A stretch of 64,000 nt of DNA. Origin: Selaginella tamariscina. Lineage: Eukaryota > Streptophyta > Lycopodiopsida > Selaginellales > Selaginellaceae. The notes beneath the pieces were generated by a model. The model saw nothing but the letters and a program-made list of their open reading frames with translations. It was not told where the DNA came from and made no database searches. This document shows, piece by piece, positions 46,096 through 57,297 of the stretch (its first letter is position 1; each line of letters begins with the position of its first letter). The stretch is from positions 62,001-126,000 of the forward strand of contig PUQB01000108.1 in NCBI GenBank assembly GCA_003024785.1, in the 5' to 3' direction. A program made the translations under genes and the position numbers.

Positions 46096-47175
46096 TCACT
46101 TTCTTGCTAAAACAACATGAAAATCAACACAAAAAAGCTTTCTAGACTGCCGAGTACGTTCGGGGATGATGAAGCTGCTCGTAGACGTGCTGCTGTGGGA
46201 GATGACTATGGTGGAACAAGTTATTATTTGCTGATCGTATACATAATTCTTCATGGCTCTCCCTGGGAGGTGCTGATTATGAATGTGTGCATGATACGGC
46301 TGCTGATGATGATGATAATAAATGGGGTTCACCCTCTGCTGCTGGGGACGAGGGGGAAGCATATGTTGCTCCAGTAGACAGTAGCACGGCTTACCCTGTC
46401 CGAGGTGTTCCTGGAAATATGTTCTTCCCTTGTCGTACTCGCAGTTGCAACCCTCCACGAGACATTGCTTCTGCTGCTGCTGGTACGCACGGAGCGAACC
46501 AAACTCTTCCTGGTGACGGATCTCCATCAGGTTCCTCCCTACGGAATGGTTCCTTGGCATCTTTGCCTTGTGCTGGTAGAGACCGTTCCTGGGTGGAGAT
46601 CTGTATTCATCAGATGAGTAATCCGACTCCAAGTGCACCGGAGCGTACCCTCGAGTAACCGAGAACAGAAACGCCCTAAGCTTCACCGCACCGTCCGGGC
46701 ATCTCTTCTGCACCTTGTCGTGTTCATCCATCATGTTGGAGACGTCCTCGTCGGACGTGACCGAGATGAGCGCGTCCAGATCTTCATCCGGCAGCTGGTA
46801 CTTGAGCACCACAGTTCTCCCTGCCAGACGGCCCAGCTTGTCCATGAGATCCCGGAACCGAATTCCCTTTTTCACAACCAAAATGCGGGTCTCTCCGCCG
46901 ACGTACCGCAGCTGGTTGTCCTGTGGCCGGGGCAGTATCCGACCTCCATAGCTGCACATTATCTTCACTCTCTCACTGTGGCTCTTGCTCTTCTTCTTCT
47001 TCACGTAATCAACACCCGAAACGACCTCGTCCTCCTCCTCGGCGACAGAACTCAAACTAGACGATCCCCCGGCAGAGGAATCGAGGGACAGAGCAGGAGG
47101 CTCCTCCATCTCAACCATCTCAGCAACATCACAATCCACCGCACACATGTTTTTTTTTCCCTTACACAGCAGCAA
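46096..47175 (-). CDS. PB1-domain protein
   Basis: This is a single uninterrupted frame of about 350-359 codons. It encodes an N-terminal acidic, Ser-rich stretch and then a PB1 domain (about residues 65-175) of the plant type: KIMCSYGGRILPRPQDNQLR with the basic-cluster Lys, YVGGETRILVV, LKYQLPDEDLDALISVTSDE as the acidic OPCA motif, and DVSNMMDEHDKV. PB1 domains form homo- and hetero-oligomers by charge pairing. The C-terminal half is low complexity: Gln and His runs (QQQQKQCLVEGCNC, YYHHHQQPYHAHIHNQHLP). A Ser/Thr-rich tail in a less typical composition (STIVISHSSTSTSSF) may reflect a late frame change. The start is ATG 47175 or the internal ATG at 47148 (MCAVDCDVAEM). Similar plant proteins are known only as PB1-domain proteins. 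Cellular role unknown. Confidence 0.88.
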   Translation of the reverse strand: MLLCKGKKNMCAVDCDVAEMVEMEEPPALSLDSSAGGSSSLSSVAEEEDEVVSGVDYVKKKKSKSHSERVKIMCSYGGRILPRPQDNQLRYVGGETRILVVKKGIRFRDLMDKLGRLAGRTVVLKYQLPDEDLDALISVTSDEDVSNMMDEHDKVQKRCPDGAVKLRAFLFSVTRGYAPVHLESDYSSDEYRSPPRNGLYQHKAKMPRNHSVGRNLMEIRHQEEFGSLRAYQQQQKQCLVEGCNCEYDKGRTYFQEHLGQGKPCYCLLEQHMLPPRPQQQRVNPIYYHHHQQPYHAHIHNQHLPGRAMKNYVYDQQIITCSTIVISHSSTSTSSFIIPERTRQSRKLFCVDFHVVLARK

Positions 47176-48445
47176 TAGAGCAGAGTATTTTGGATCTATC
47201 TAGGAGCGCCTAAACTTGCCTCTCTTTCTTTGGGGGACTTTTGCCCCTTTTCTTCTCCTCCTTCCATCCCATTCCATTCTGATCAGGGCAATTTGTACCT
47301 TGAGGGCCAGATGGGTATATCCGAATATTCCATCCCCCGAATATTCCTCTGTAACGTATACGTGTTTGACTGGAACTAGAGTTCCAAATAAATCTGTATA
47401 TACGCATGGAGTCCTTTTGTTGGCTGTTGAGTAAATACAAAAAAGGAGTATAGAGCTTCCTTCTTGTTTCCTCTCACCGCTAGTTGAGAATTTTAATTAT
47501 ATATTTTATTTAAAATGACAAATTTAAATAAATATCAATATCAATAGGTGTAAAGTTTATGTTACGGAGAAATGCCACATAATTAAGTGAGTCATAAGTA
47601 AGGGAAATGCCACCCGTCGGAATTCCTACAAAACGGCCAACCTGAGAACACGCGGAACCAAACACTTCTCTACAGGTACGACCGATTACGATAAGGCTTG
47701 AGAGAACAACGTATGGCATTTGTATAAAACATTAAAAAAAGTACAACGTATACGCGATCGATGTATAAACCACACAACTACAGGTATGACCGATTATGAT
47801 AAGGCTTGAGAGAACAACGTATGGCATTTGTATAAAATATAAGAAAGTACAACGCACGATCGATGTATAAACCACACAACTACACACCGGGGACAATAAT
47901 GCAGTACGTTTACCTTCTGGATGTGCACGCACCTTGTCCGTTTCGAAATCTCGGCCATATGGCCCAATGGCACATGGATCCCGGCACCTGTGGGCACGTG
48001 GGGCAGGCCAATCAGTCTGGAAATATTTTGCACCTTTGGATATACTTATAAAAAGAATACACACACGCACGCACGCACACACATATATATGAAAAGCGTA
48101 AGAACCAAGTGGATATGTTTGCCACTACTTGTCTTGTAAGTTTCTCTCATCACATCACGGGTGGAGATATGATCATACATATGTTCCCTCGAAAAAATAT
48201 ATATATGGTTATTATATAGAGTTTCGCTTTTTGAGACAAGTTGTAAAGGCGAAAATAGACAAAAACTCACTCATAGGCGTGCAGTATATACTGTAGAATA
48301 TATATACAATCGTTTACGGAAAGTAAGACTTGTCTGGACATGGAAAAGGAGTTTGAACGAGAGACGTTATATGCGTACATCAGATACATGACACTTCTCA
48401 GGCTGACGTGCCATCAACCTAATTTTAAATTTTCGAATTTGAATT
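47176..48445. other. Spacer between PB1 and PPR3 genes
   Basis: This holds the PB1 promoter, the duplicated 103-bp block at 47677-47883 and the PPR3 upstream region. I see no gene. Confidence 0.5.
47677..47883. repeat. Tandem duplication, unit about 103 bp
   Basis: Two units share ACCGATTAYGATAAGGCTTG, AGAGAACAACGTATGGCATT, GATCGATGTATAAACCACAC and AACTACA, with a few substitutions and small length changes. Confidence 0.92.
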
Positions 48446-50042
48446 ATGGAGGGAAACCTCTCCGTCTCTAACAAGCTCATTCAAATGTATGGTAAGAGGG
48501 GACAAGTTGGAAGATCGCAGGAGATATTTGATCACATGAAGATCAAGGACTGCTTCTCGTGGGTCTTAATGCTGTGTGCGTTCTCCCAGAACGGGCTTCT
48601 GCGGGAAGCGAGGCGTATCTTCGACACAATGCCCGCTACGAATCTTGTTGCATGGAATGCCATGCTAGCTGCTTATTCTCGCAACGGGCTTTCTCCATGA
48701 AGCACATGAAATCTTCAATACTGCGCCCGAATGGAACTTAGTCTCCTGGACTGCGTTGCTGTCCGTATATGCACAGAATGGGCAGATGCATGACATGAAG
48801 GAGACCTTTGTTCGGATGCCACTGCACGATCTCGTCAGTTGGAACGCCTTACTATCTGCATCTGCGCAACATGGGCGTATGGAGGACGCGAACCAAATCT
48901 TTATCAGGATGCCAGAACATAACATGACCTCTTGTGGTCTGATGCTCACAATGTACACGCGGAACGGGTACTTAGAGCAGGCGAAGTGCCTCTTTGATGA
49001 GATGCCACAGACGGACTTGTTCTCGGAGACAACGATATTAGCCGAGTACGCAAGAGCTGGTAATGTAAAACATGCTACAGAGATCTTCAACGGGATGAGA
49101 GATTGTGATCTGGCTTCATGGAATGCAATGCTCTCTGCATATGCCGTGACTGGGCATTTGGTAGAGGCCAAGGATGTGTTTGACAAGATGAGGGAGAGGG
49201 ATCAGTTTGCATGGAACTCTATGTTATCCGCTTATGTACAGAACAGTCACTTAGGAGCAGCTAGACAGTTGTTTGACAAGATGCAAGAATGGGACGTTGT
49301 TTCATGCAGTATACTCCTCGATGCGTATGCTGATAATGGGTGTCTGGAGAAGGCGAAATGTATGTTTGATTCAATGCCTGAACTGGACTTAGTCTCATGG
49401 AATGCAATGCTCCGTGCATATGCCCAGAACCGGCATATGCAGCAAGCATTGGAGTTCTTCCACTATGAGATGCCGTATCGAGATATTGTCTCATGGAGCA
49501 CAGTCTTGTCTGGATATGCCCAAAACGGGAGCCTCCAACAAGTGCAGAACATATTTCTCTCTACACCAGTGAAAGACACGGCATCGTGGAATGCAATACT
49601 GGCTGCATATACAGGCGTTGGCGTGTACCAGGCAGTGTTTAACATGTTCTATACAGCGGAGATGACGGACCTCAGAGATGAGATATCATTCTTATCGTTT
49701 CTGGTTGCATGTAACCATGCAGGCAAACTCTACCTTGCCAAATGTTGCTTTGTTTCAATGGGTTATGATTACTGCATCAAGCCTTTGAAGCAGCACTACA
49801 GATGTATGTTAGACTTGTTAGGAAGATCTGGGCATGTTGAAGATGCATACGATCTCATTGTGCATATGCCGTATGTACCTGAAGCGTGGGATTGGAAATG
49901 CCTGCTTGGAGCCTGTCGGGGATCATACGTGCGCTTTCATCGCGGAGCAGAGATTGCAGGTACTGTCCTTGGTTTGAACCCTAGAGACAGTGGCGCTTAC
50001 ATTCTCCTTGCAAATATATACACAGCTTATAAAGATTTATAA
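48446..50042 (+). pseudogene. PPR3: PLS-type PPR protein, one frame change
   Basis: This is an intronless PPR gene. It opens MEGNLSVSNKLIQMYGKRGQ, which normally follows a longer leader in relatives, so the first PPR may be cut short or the true start missed. About 13 motifs follow (MPATNLVAWNAMLAAYSRNG; MPELDLVSWNAMLRAYAQN) with an E-like end (HYRCMLDLLGRSGHVEDAYD, WDWKCLLGACRGS, SGAYILLANIYTA) and no DYW domain. At 48690-48692 one extra T in CTTTC shifts the frame; without it the motif NG-L-LHEAHEIF would be regular, and downstream motifs stay in register to the stop. It is tandem with, and closely related to, PPR4. Predicted role: organellar RNA binding. Confidence 0.85.
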
Positions 50043-50634
50043 ACCCTAATTCCTCTTCAAATATTTATAAACGGTAACCCTAATAATGTAATATAGTAAA
50101 GCTATATCAGACTTATTGAATAAAAGAATTCATATTAAAAAATTCTTTTATAAAATTAAAATCCATAATCAACATTTTATATACTATATAAAAGTATTCT
50201 TTTTATATAAAATTAAAATCTATTCTTATGATTAATAATATTATATAAAAATATTGATTAATACGGATTTTAATTTTGTAAAAACATTTTTTTTAAAAAT
50301 ATTTTTATAATTTCTTTTCATTCAGCCAGTAATAAAAACATTATTATGATTTAAATAAAAATCATTTCATGTCAAACAAAGCTTATTGAACGAATAAGTT
50401 TTAGGTGTTCGTATGATAATAATAATAAAAAAAATATTTTATTATTATTTAATACAGTAAAGTTGCTTATTAAATTTATTAATGAAATAAAAAAAACTTT
50501 TTTATAAAAGAAAAACTTAAATAATAATAAAAACTTATCTTTTACAAAGAAAAAATTCATACTCATAACAATATAAAGATTAAATTATATTGATGTTTTA
50601 GATTAAATATTTCAAAAACAGTAAACAAACACAC
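50043..50634. other. AT-rich spacer with a PPR start-like fragment
   Basis: This is very A/T-rich and non-coding. At 50368-50392 it contains CATGTCAAACAAAGCTTATTG, nearly the same as the PPR4 start region at 50667-50690 (CATGTCAAACAAGCTTATTG). Confidence 0.6.
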
Positions 50635-52310
50635 ATGTATAAGCAGTTCAGCCGACAGGATGTGTTCATGTCAAACAAGCTTATTGAAATGCATGGCAAG
50701 AAGGGGCAAATAAGTGAATCACAGCAGATATTCAACAACATGGACATCAAGGACAGCTTCTCATGGGTTTTAATGCTCTGCGCCTTCTCCAGGAACAAGC
50801 TTATACAGGAAGCAAGGCAAATCTTCGACACAATGCCTGCTACAAATCTCGTTGCATGGAACGCTATGCTAGCTGCATATGCCCGTTCTGGGCATCTCCA
50901 ACAAGCCCAAGATCTCTTCTACAGAATGCCGGAGAGAAACGCACTCTCCTGGACTTCATTGCTCTCTGGATATGCCCAGAACGGGCATTTGCAGGATGTG
51001 AAGTTCATCTTTGAAGAGATGCCCGTGCACGATCTTGTTAGCTGGAATGCATATCTCTCTGCATGCAATGTGCATCTGGAAGAAGCCAAACAAGCTTTTA
51101 TAAGAATGCCAGAACATGACATGCATTCATGGGCTGCTATGCTTTCCGTGTATACCCGGAACGGGCATCTGGAGCAGAGTAACCGCCTCTTCGATGCAAT
51201 GCCTGGAACGAATTTGTTTGTGGAAACAACGCTTCTGTCGGAGTATGCAAGGGATGGTGATCTAACACGGGCAACTGATATATTCAGTTCGATGAGGGAG
51301 TGTGATTTAGCTTCATGGAATGCAATGCTATCTGCATATGCCCAGTCCGGGCATATGTCCGAGGCGAAGGGTTTGTTTGAGAGAGCTCCAGAGTCGGATC
51401 TCTTTGCGTGGAACTCCCATGTTGTATGCTTACGTTCTGAACTCGGACTTAGTCTCTGCCAAGGAAATGTTCGACAGAATGCAGGAGTGGAACATAATCA
51501 CGTGGAGTATGCTTGTTACTGCATATGCCCACAAGGGGCATCTGGAAAATGCGAAATGTATGTTCGATTCAATGCCAAGGCGGGATGTAGTCGCGTTTAA
51601 TGCTATCTTATCAGCTTATAACAGTAGTGATTCTCTACACGAGGTTACAAAGACATTTGAGTCGATGCCCGAGCACAGCTTAGTTTCATGGAATGTAATG
51701 CTTTCTGCATATGCCCAATACGGGCATTTGCAGAGAGCGTTGGAGGTTTTCCATTACGAGATGCCTTGCCGGGATCTAGTTTCATGGAGCACAATTCTGT
51801 CAGGATATGCACAGAGTGGTAATATATATGAAGCAGAGAGGCTATTCAAAGGCACACCGGTAAAGGACACTGCAATATGGAACGCAATGCTTGCTGCATA
51901 TGTTGATACTGGGGAATGGGGAGCTGCATTCGATGTGTTCGATAACATGAAGCTATCGAACATATGCGATGAGATAAGTTTCCTGCTTGCTTTGACGACC
52001 TGTACACACAGGGAAACTCCGGACTGGGAAGTCTTACTTCGTGTCGATGAGCTCGGACTTTGATCTCGGCCCTTCTAAGCAGCACTATCGGTGTATGACG
52101 GGCTTGATGGCGAGGTCTGGGCACGGGGAGGATGCTAAAGAAGTGATTATGAATATGCCTTTCGATAATGATGCTCTGGATTGGAAATGTTTGTTAGCAG
52201 CTTCTAACGCTCACCATGTACAAAGAATAAGCATTGCAAGTAAGGCTTTCAATCCCCAAGAGGGGGGTGATTATGTTCTCTTAGCCAATATGTTTTCATG
52301 TGAAAGTTAG
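50635..52310 (+). pseudogene. PPR4: PLS-type PPR protein, two frame changes
   Basis: This is the tandem paralogue of PPR3, intronless, with the same motif order: SNKLIEMHGKKGQISESQQI, then DSFSWVLMLCAFSRN, MPATNLVAWNAMLAAYARSG, MPVHDLVSWNAYLSACNVHL, CRDLVSWSTILSGYAQSGN and ALDWKCLLAASNAHHV near the end, finishing GGDYVLLANMFSCES. No DYW domain is present. Apparent one-base frame changes lie at a CCC run (51416-51418) and a GGG run (52011-52013); removing one base at each would keep the motifs in register, as in PPR3. The MYKQFSRQDVFM start lacks an obvious transit peptide. Confidence 0.85.
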
Positions 52311-52740
52311 TAATGTTTTTAATAAGCTCACCGAATGGAATAATCTATTTTAATATGAATATATTCTTAGAATATTCTAGGATATTTGAATTAAATATTC
52401 TAATTTAATTTAGTGTGCATAATATTTGGTAAAATGGCCTTTGAAAGGCATGAAAGGGACAACAAACATATAATAATCAAGATTCTATGGAATCTTCTGG
52501 CAATTATAAAATCCTAAATAGGTCATTTACTTCAATAATGATTTCTTCGGAGCAGCCTGAGCAATCTGCCTCCTTCGGATGAATCCACGACGACTTCGGA
52601 CACAGAAGCATCGACGACTTCGATGCAAATAGTTTGATGCGGCCTTGTAAGAAGAAGTGCTATGTGAAGAGGTAAGTAAAAATGTGGGCATTCCATACAA
52701 GTTCTATTGTTTGTTTCTTTCGTAGAATTCGACTCCTTCG
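52311..52740. other. Spacer between PPR4 and the small gene
   Basis: This is probably the promoter and 5' leader of the small gene. A GAAGAGGTAAGTAAAAATG word at 52671 followed by a TTTCGTAG acceptor-like site at 52718-52725 suggests an intron in that leader. The GACGACTTCG word repeats near 52590 and 52610. Confidence 0.45.
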
Positions 52741-53432
52741 ATGGACCACCAAGCTGAATTTGCCACCAGATATCGCTTTCACAGAGAAATCGAAGGCACT
52801 GCAGAGGTATACGCTCGTGTCGTGTGCGTATATATATGTAAATTATTATGTAGCCTAGGTTCTACAGGAGCTATATATAGTGTGTGCGTGTCATCTGTAC
52901 ATATAGCATATACCTCTCAAATTTAAGTGTACTTCATGCCGTGACAAAAGTGCGACAAATTTTATAAGACAGATGAGCGTACTTGATTCTTTAAACATTT
53001 AAGACATATAAAACGTTTAAACACACACACAACACACACACACACACATATATAAAAAAGGAACGACTGTTTAACGTCCTGTTTAAGTCAATGATTTTCA
53101 TATCTAGATGTGAAACTTTCCAGAATAGAATTAAAGAAGAAAATCAGAATGAAGGAATCATGAAAAACCCATGGATTCGACACTTTAAAGCTAGGAGAGG
53201 AAGTGAAGAGGTTAACACACAACCAACCTTGAGTCAGAGAGCAAGCACAGCATCTCATCTTAAGAAGTTCCACGGTTTTACCAACATAAAGAATGGTAAG
53301 TCAATTACTAAGTTACTTAACATTAAGAAAGTAATCGTTAATTAAGCAGAACAATGGGAAAAAACCAAATACCAAGAAGAATTAGCAAATGCAGACTTGG
53401 CTCTCGAAGAAGAGTTTTCTCCAGATGTGTAA
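52741..53432 (+). CDS. Small three-exon gene, unrecognised
   Basis: Exons 52741-52806, 53124-53295 and 53350-53432 join with GT-AG borders and matching phases to give 321 bp, or 106 codons plus stop, which supports a real gene. The protein is charged and rich in Lys and Glu: MDHQAEFATRYRFHREIEGT, ENQNEGIMKNPWIRHFKARR, QRASTASHLKKFHGFT and WEKTKYQEELANADLALEEE. There is no signal peptide or membrane segment. I do not recognise the family. The stop codon lies only 5 bp from the stop codon of the convergent hydrolase gene. Confidence 0.6.
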
Positions 53433-53437
53433 GTACT

Positions 53438-54400
53438 TCACTTGTTATATGTTGCTGCATGCTCTTCCAACCAACTGTACACATCCCCAAAGACAATCTC
53501 CAAGTTCTCAGGAGGCTCCCCAGCCAACTGATGCCACATTCCGTCGTATAACTTCAACGTCTTGTCCGTGCTGCTACACTTCTCATACAGTTTCTTACTG
53601 CCATCAGGGTCCGTCACAATGTCCAGCTCCCCGTGTATAATCAACAGTGGGATGTTAACCTCAGGAAACCGATGTTCCAGTTCCTTCACAACCCTCACAA
53701 GCTCAAGGGCAGTACCTGCTCTCGGTCTACCTGAGTACCGTATCGGATTCTTCTTCACAAGCTCCCTCTTCCAAGCCTCCTTGAAAGAGACGGTCGGTAT
53801 ATCCTTGGTCGGGATGATTGCCAGTGTTGGTGCCACATAAGCGACAAGTGACAGGAGGTTCTCTAGAGGCCACGGTGGCTTGAACTTCGGAGAGATCCCA
53901 CACATAGCTCCGTTAAGCACCGCACCACTCCACACGTCTGGCTGACGGAGATGGATCAACAGGCATATAGCACCTCCCAGTGACTCTCCATACAGAAAAG
54001 CTGGAAGGTCCTTGCTTTCCTCGCGAACCGAGTCAAAGAAGGAGATGCAATCGTCCACAACTGGGTTTATATCTGGAACATATGCACGGAGTCCATATAA
54101 GTCCTCGGACTTTCCATGTCCCTGGTGATCAATGGCATGTACCGAGAATCCTCTCTCAGCCATTCCTATTGCGGTTAACTGCACAAACCAGTTGCTATCA
54201 GCACCATAACCATGGCAGACCATGACCAGGCCTTTGATTCTCTCCTTGGTTGGCACCCATGAGTGCGTGTACAGCTTCATTCCTCGAGAGTTCTCGATGT
54301 ACTTCTCGGTGTGTTCTACCCCGTGCTTCTTATAAAACTGCTCTGGTGTCATGTCCCCAAAGAGGCTGTCCACTGTAGAATCCAACGAGGGATGTGCCAT
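53438..54400 (-). CDS. Monoacylglycerol lipase / caffeoylshikimate esterase-like hydrolase
   Basis: This is an intact single frame of 320 codons encoding an alpha/beta hydrolase of the plant MAGL family, which includes caffeoylshikimate esterase of lignin synthesis and lysophospholipase 2-like enzymes. Motifs are VMVCHGYGADSNWF (oxyanion region), VHAIDHQGHGKSEDL, nucleophile elbow FLYGESLGGAICLL with the catalytic Ser, LLIIHGELDIVTDPDGSKKL with the catalytic Asp, and LKLYDGMWHQLAGEPPEN with the catalytic His. Length fits the family (about 310-350). The N-terminus (SLFGDMTPEQFYKKHGVEHT, then EKYIENSRGMKLYTHSWVP) is typical of the cytosolic members. The substrate cannot be told from sequence: monoacylglycerol, lysophospholipid and caffeoyl shikimate are all possible. 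Confidence 0.93.
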   Translation of the reverse strand: MAHPSLDSTVDSLFGDMTPEQFYKKHGVEHTEKYIENSRGMKLYTHSWVPTKERIKGLVMVCHGYGADSNWFVQLTAIGMAERGFSVHAIDHQGHGKSEDLYGLRAYVPDINPVVDDCISFFDSVREESKDLPAFLYGESLGGAICLLIHLRQPDVWSGAVLNGAMCGISPKFKPPWPLENLLSLVAYVAPTLAIIPTKDIPTVSFKEAWKRELVKKNPIRYSGRPRAGTALELVRVVKELEHRFPEVNIPLLIIHGELDIVTDPDGSKKLYEKCSSTDKTLKLYDGMWHQLAGEPPENLEIVFGDVYSWLEEHAATYNK

Positions 54401-55977
54401 ACTGAAAGAACAGTATTGTTATGGTTCTATTATCATATCATTATAATCTAAATCTAAAGACACAATATATATATATCTATATAACTTTCACTAATGAAGT
54501 ACTATGTTTCAAATAATCATTGGTTTTCTGATTATATACTACGTGTGCATGTTTTATTAAATATGGTATTCGTGTCAAAGTCCTAGCCTATATGCATAGG
54601 TTCTCTGTATGCATAGACAAGCATGTGAGGTCCCAAAGAATTGTTTTATGTTACCAAGAAAAACATTAGTCCTAAGGTTGTTAGCATTGTCAAAGTTATA
54701 AATCTATATTATATGCACAAGGTAGATGATCAATCAAACCATAATGGAGGGACAATGGAGGACAACTTTGGTCACACACATGGTAAAGCTTGTTGACTGA
54801 GAATATAAACTTTGGTTATCATATTACATAAGCACAGATACGCATACACACACCACATTACGCACGTCCACACACACAAATATACAAGTAAATTCACTGG
54901 ATACACACATGTATTTATATATAACTAATAGATGTTTCAACTGATGTATTTATAAATGGTATAAAATTATAGAAGGGCTTGACCTTAGACACACCAAACT
55001 GTTAATTTGTGTTTAAACTGACTAGAAGATGTATTATATGAATCAATGTCGGAATTCACTGAAACATTTGATCACATGTGTGCTTGTTGAAATGTCACAA
55101 TAATTTTGTTAACTATTGTGGATCTAAGGCTGCTAGTGTGAACCCAGATACCCAATTTACCTCGATTTCAGAAGCACCACCAGCGACTACGTTGAAGACC
55201 TCCTACCTGAAGAATCCCTAAAGCACAAGTGTACAAAAACAATAGTCAAAAAGAATCCTTAAATGCTTAATCAGACGGTCGTAATCGTAGACAGGTCAGC
55301 ACATCGCCGTTGCATGTCATTCAATGCAAGCTTTGTGAACCACCTAAACATATATTGACCTCCTAAACTTGTGGCTCCGACTCATCCTTATACACATTGT
55401 GCGTGTATGTGTGCGTGTGTTATGTACGTACATACATCATATCTCATAATTCAGGTGAGATAAATATATATAAACTTCACATATATCATATATATGCACA
55501 TGCATACACATGAAACATCGTAATATGATGATGGAGAAATCTAACGTGGTGTAAAAACCGTCGGTGGAGCCAGGTAAAACCAGATATTTTACTATTTCCC
55601 TGACCAGGATCTGCTGGTATGTACCTATTTACGTTTATAATCCACACCAACCATTCGGTCCCACGAAACATAAGGCAATTATAACAACGTATAGGCCGTG
55701 TCATTTTCTGCACATGAGGAAGAGGTTGTCCCGTACCAAAGCCGAAGTCAAATATATATATATATATAATGTATATATATATTACAACGTGTGTGTATAG
55801 GAGACAAAGAATCGGTAAAGTGCACTCCATTTTCATACTTAAAGAGAGAACCGTAACTTCCATTACGATTCAAGCAGCTGGCAGCAGCTGGAGCTCTAAA
55901 GCTATCTTTTGTACGATCCTATCTCTACAGATTTCCGTATGTCTTAAGAGAATATACACCACCGTGTTGACCGGGAG
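54401..55977. other. Intergenic, AT-rich
   Basis: I see no gene on either strand. It holds the hydrolase promoter and probably the GT34 3' region. TA and CA microsatellites are scattered (for example 54455-54480 and 55750-55785). Confidence 0.5.
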
Positions 55978-57297
55978 TCAATTTTGGTCAACGGAGTCCG
56001 CTTTCTGAACTCGGACTATATCGGCAGTTGTGAAGCTCGGATGCTCGTACCCGTACGCCTTCAAAACCTGGTTGTCGGCTACAGTGAGAGCCTTTGACAT
56101 CTTCGTGGTGCACTCCTCAGCTGTGTATACGTTGTTGATCTTCCCGCTGCAAATCTGGCACCCTGTAAAATGCGTAACAAATGGCCAGCTTTCATGCTCG
56201 TCACTTGCTATCTCTTCGTACTTGTCGACTAGATCCTTCCAGTAGCCATTGAGATAGTAAGAATTCTCTAAGTAAACCTTGGGACTCCACTTCTCGCGCT
56301 CCGCATTCAGAAGATAGATAAACGCACCTTGATCGTCGGACTCGAAACTCTCGGGTCGACCATCCAGTGCCATGGTGAGAATCTTCCCCACCCGGTCGCC
56401 TACAGTCCCCTTGTATCCCATTGGAGCGAGAGTATCGAACAAGTCGAGTGTCCATTGACAGTTCCGCACTAGGAAGATCCCCATGTTCAGCCCCGTCCAC
56501 TTACGCTGTCCGTACACTAGATGATCCCAACCATGGATCACCAGGTTGTAGTCTACATACCTTTCGAACGGAAACTTGAACTGCACGTCCGTAATAACCG
56601 CGTCCGAGTCGATCCACCAGAACCATTCCACCTCGGGATGCGTCAGCATGAACGACCTGATCAAGGGGAGCTTCACCCACCAAGAAGGGATCTCATCCGT
56701 GAATTTTGCCACGTTGTAGAAGATCTCGATGTTGTGTATCCTGCAGTAGTCCATCTTGTTCTTCACAGCTTTGAGCAGCATGTGGTCGCCCATCAGGTTG
56801 AGGCAGGGACCTGGTTGTGAGCCGGTGAGCATGAAAACCTTGGGATGTCTCTCATCGTTGCCGTAGAAGCTCTTCCTGTGCTCGTCCCAGTCGGAAACTT
56901 TCGGACCCAGCGTGAAAGTCGTGTTCAGAAGGGGATCAATCGAGAGCGTCTTGTTCAGAAGCGCCTCAATGTCGGTTTTCTCAGGCATGAAATCTTCTGC
57001 AGCGTGTCCACCTCCGTAGTTCTGCTTGGTGGAGGGCGGGGAGCTTACGGAGAGTGCATGCCGGCTGGTCTCTGAATTCTCAACCACGTTCTCCTTCCTC
57101 TGCTCTTGCAGGAATGGAGATATGAAGAAGCTCCAGAAGAGCAGGAGGGTGAGAATCGCACCGGTTACCATCGGTACGTAATCCGTCAGAGTCTTGTAGA
57201 AGCCTGTCTTCTGCATGTCTCTCGCTAGCGTCTGCACCCAGAGCCTGCACTTCTGGAAAAGTCCCTTCCTCCCGTGATACTTCTGGTTGAAGATCAT
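55978..57297 (-). CDS. GT34 glycosyltransferase (xyloglucan xylosyl- or galactomannan galactosyltransferase-like)
   Basis: This is an intact single frame of 439 codons from ATG 57297 (MIFNQKYHGRKGLFQKC). It is a type II Golgi membrane protein: short basic cytosolic tail, transmembrane anchor near residues 44-65 (MVTGAILTLLLFWSFFISPF), Ser-rich stem, then the GT34 catalytic domain. Family motifs are LGPKVSDWDEHRKSF, NLMGDHMLLKAVKNKMDYCR, HNIEIFYNVAKF, WFWWIDSDAVITD with the metal-binding DxD, VIHGWDHLVYGQRKWTGLN, FLVRNCQWTLD, KVYLENSYYLNGYWKDLVDK and FVTHFTGCQIC. GT34 enzymes add xylose to the glucan backbone of xyloglucan or galactose to mannan. The WDEHRKSF and WFWWIDSDA wording is closer to the galactomannan-type members in my memory, but this is uncertain. 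The frame extends upstream without another ATG. Confidence 0.9.
   Translation of the reverse strand: MIFNQKYHGRKGLFQKCRLWVQTLARDMQKTGFYKTLTDYVPMVTGAILTLLLFWSFFISPFLQEQRKENVVENSETSRHALSVSSPPSTKQNYGGGHAAEDFMPEKTDIEALLNKTLSIDPLLNTTFTLGPKVSDWDEHRKSFYGNDERHPKVFMLTGSQPGPCLNLMGDHMLLKAVKNKMDYCRIHNIEIFYNVAKFTDEIPSWWVKLPLIRSFMLTHPEVEWFWWIDSDAVITDVQFKFPFERYVDYNLVIHGWDHLVYGQRKWTGLNMGIFLVRNCQWTLDLFDTLAPMGYKGTVGDRVGKILTMALDGRPESFESDDQGAFIYLLNAEREKWSPKVYLENSYYLNGYWKDLVDKYEEIASDEHESWPFVTHFTGCQICSGKINNVYTAEECTTKMSKALTVADNQVLKAYGYEHPSFTTADIVRVQKADSVDQN

Noticed and set aside
46633-47178. Plus-strand open frame of 181 codons
   Set aside because: It is antisense to the PB1-domain gene; GC-rich codons of that gene keep the opposite strand open.
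50041-50090. Telomere-like AAACCCTAA and AACCCTAA words after PPR3
   Set aside because: Only two isolated, separated words occur, one overlapping the stop codon; too little to call an interstitial telomeric repeat or regulatory element.
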